From Spirochaetota bacterium (lineage in GTDB: Bacteria > Spirochaetota > Spirochaetia > DTKZ01): a DNA stretch of 6,761 nucleotides. The stretch is from the NCBI GenBank assembly GCA_029562045.1, contig JAKQWJ010000030.1, positions 1 to 6,761 of the forward strand. The letters are read 5' to 3'. Of the stretch, positions 5,495 to 6,761 are shown one piece after another. The translations under genes were made by a program, and so were the position numbers. The notes below the pieces were generated by a model, which saw only the letters and a program-made list of their open reading frames with translations, ran no database searches and was not told the DNA's origin. The stretch's first letter is position 1. Every line of letters begins with the position of its first letter.

Positions 5495-6703
5495 GTGAAA
5501 AAAATCGCGCGAATTCTGTTTTTCGCCATCACCGTCCTTGCCGCCTTCGGCCTTGTCCTTTCCTGCGGCGGGAAGAAGGAGGCGGGCGCCCAGGCCGCGG
5601 CGGAGAAGAAGGTGAAGGCCGGCTTCGTCTACATCGGCCCCGCCGGCGACTACGGGTGGACCTACGCCCACGAACAGGGCCGGCAGTTCGTGGTCAAGGA
5701 GTTCCCGTGGCTGGAGACGGTTTCGGTGGAAAGCGTGCCCGAGGGGGACGCGGTGCGGTTCATCGACCGGCTGGTGCAGGAGCAGAAGGTGGATGTGGTT
5801 TTCACCACCAGCTTCGGGTACATCGACGATACCGTGAAGGCGGCGGAGAAGTACAAGGACACCATGTTCTTCCACTGCTCCGGATTCAAGCGGGCCCCCA
5901 ACCTGGGCAACTACATGGGGGACATGTACCAGATCTACTATCTGAACGGTCTGATGGCCGGGGCCCTCACCAAATCCGACAAGATCGGCTACGTGGCGGC
6001 CTTCCCCATTCCGGAGCTGTTCCGCCACATGAACGCCTTCGCCCTGGGGGTCAAGGAGACCAATCCCAAGGCCCGGGTCCACGTCAAATGGATCTACGCC
6101 TGGTACGGTCCCGACAAGGCCCGGGAGGCCGCCGAGGCTCTGGTGGCCGAAGGCTGCGACACCCTGGCCTTCACCGAGGACACCCCCACGGTCATCGAGG
6201 TGGCGCAGGAACACACCGCCAAGGGCAAGACCATCCGCTCCTTCAGCCACTACAGCCCCATGCAGCAGTACGGGAAGGACTCGGTGGTTTCCGGCCAGCT
6301 CACCGACTGGGGGGTGCTGTACAAGAAAATTCTGCAGGATTACCGGGACGGCAAACTCACCGATCTGTCCAACTACGACCTCCTGTGGTTCATGAAGGAG
6401 GGCGCCGTCGAATTGGGCGGGACCTGGACCGACAGGATCAACCCCGCCTATGTGGAGCCGCTGAAGGCCGTCAAGGTGAAGAGCGCCGCTTTCGGCGAGA
6501 TCCCGGTCTACGATCTGGTCATGAAGCGCTACGACCAGATGAAGCAGGGGCGGGAGGTTTTCGACCCCTTCACCGGTCCCATCAAGGACCAGAAAGGGAA
6601 CATCGTCATCCCCGCGGGGCAGATCGCCTCCATCCCCCATATCTTCCTGGAGATGATGTACCAGGTGGACAATTTCGCGACTCCGCTGCCCCAGCAGAAA
6701 TAA
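5495..6703 (+). CDS. BMP family (PnrA/TmpC-like) ABC transporter substrate-binding lipoprotein
   Basis: This is a 402-residue periplasm-facing lipoprotein of the BMP (basic membrane protein) family. Studied members such as treponemal TmpC/PnrA bind purine nucleosides for ABC import. Translation starts at GTG with MKKIARILFF, a positively charged then hydrophobic signal peptide ending in the relaxed lipobox VLSC, with lipidated C24. A short Ala/Lys/Gly linker (25-40) leads into the binding fold. Family blocks are AGFVYIGPAGDYGWTYAHE (42-60), VVFTTSFGYIDDTV (101-114), FHCSGFKRAPNLGNYMGDMYQ (126-146), GYVAAFPIPE (165-174), WIYAWYGPDKAREAAEAL (199-216), LAFTEDTP (224-231) and, near the C-terminus, FDPFTGPIKDQKGN (356-369). 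The PAGDYGW form belongs to the branch often annotated only as BMP family protein, so a nucleoside or purine ligand is likely but not proven. The ATPase and permease genes expected with it are absent from the window and probably lie downstream. It diverges from the hybrid kinase across a 373 bp region. Codon use resembles the neighbours, with no sign of recent transfer. Confidence 0.93.
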   Translation: MKKIARILFFAITVLAAFGLVLSCGGKKEAGAQAAAEKKVKAGFVYIGPAGDYGWTYAHEQGRQFVVKEFPWLETVSVESVPEGDAVRFIDRLVQEQKVDVVFTTSFGYIDDTVKAAEKYKDTMFFHCSGFKRAPNLGNYMGDMYQIYYLNGLMAGALTKSDKIGYVAAFPIPELFRHMNAFALGVKETNPKARVHVKWIYAWYGPDKAREAAEALVAEGCDTLAFTEDTPTVIEVAQEHTAKGKTIRSFSHYSPMQQYGKDSVVSGQLTDWGVLYKKILQDYRDGKLTDLSNYDLLWFMKEGAVELGGTWTDRINPAYVEPLKAVKVKSAAFGEIPVYDLVMKRYDQMKQGREVFDPFTGPIKDQKGNIVIPAGQIASIPHIFLEMMYQVDNFATPLPQQK

Positions 6704-6713
6704 GCCCGCGATT

Positions 6714-6744
6714 CCGGGAGGCCCGCCGGGGGGCTCTTTCCCGG
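6714..6744 (+). terminator. Possible weak hairpin terminator after the lipoprotein gene
   Basis: CCGGGA (6714-6719) can pair with TCCCGG (6739-6744). Inside it GAGGCCC (6718-6724) can pair with GGGGCTC (6730-6736), six of seven positions, followed by only TTT. The short T-run makes this a weak or attenuating terminator at best. Partial read-through into downstream transporter genes would be consistent, since binding protein genes are often expressed above their permeases. Confidence 0.35.
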
Positions 6745-6761
6745 GGGCTCTTTCCCGGGGG
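6729..6761. repeat. 14 bp direct repeat, GGGGGCTCTTTCCC, two copies and a partial third
   Basis: Copies lie at 6729-6742 and 6743-6756 without a spacer. GGGGG at 6757-6761 begins a possible third copy that the window edge cuts. The copies are identical. Each contains TCTTT after a G-rich arm and each junction forms CCCGGG, so the tract can fold in several registers. Confidence 0.8.

Noticed and set aside
5138..6640. A 500-codon minus-strand open frame opposite the lipoprotein gene
   Set aside because: It is a shadow of the BMP gene, with a low-complexity Pro/Arg tail produced by the G-tract repeats and no family likeness.

Overview
The window is GC-rich bacterial DNA from an anaerobe-like member of the Spirochaetota, probably a high-GC member of the Spirochaetaceae or Treponemataceae. 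Two proteins drive that inference. One is a histidine kinase with an N-terminal receiver domain whose wording (VEDEALIALAEKSAL, SSHTAPEVVEKTEKI, DASIKMAFKLF) is typical of a kinase family I associate with spirochaetes. The other is a BMP-family lipoprotein with a relaxed, spirochaete-like lipobox (VLSC). No species can be named from the sequence alone.

The left part (1-1838, + strand) holds the 3' end of a YhhN/TMEM86-type membrane protein (lysoplasmalogenase family), followed 7 bp later by a complete cardiolipin synthase of the phospholipase D superfamily. Together they look like a small membrane-lipid operon. After a 109 bp gap, still on the + strand, comes a stand-alone MtaA/UroD-type methyltransferase (1948-2958) with an intact His-X-Cys...Cys zinc site. 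No corrinoid protein or substrate-specific partner is visible next to it.

The middle part (2971-5121, - strand) is a 716-residue soluble hybrid kinase: receiver, three PAS domains, HisKA_2 and HATPase_c. It converges on the methyltransferase with only 12 bp between stop codons.

The kinase diverges from a BMP-family ABC-transporter substrate-binding lipoprotein (5495-6703, + strand). The 373 bp region between them holds a candidate kinase promoter overlapped by a short palindrome, a tandem array of about 23 bp G-tract repeats, and a TTGACA-type promoter for the lipoprotein directly after the array. The last 58 bp hold a possible weak terminator and a 14 bp direct repeat cut by the window edge. 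The ATPase and permease genes expected with the lipoprotein would lie beyond that edge.

Most of the window is ordinary spirochaete gene content. I see no convincing new multi-gene system. The parts most worth a second look are the repeat array abutting the lipoprotein promoter, the YhhN-cardiolipin synthase pairing, and the orphan zinc methyltransferase.
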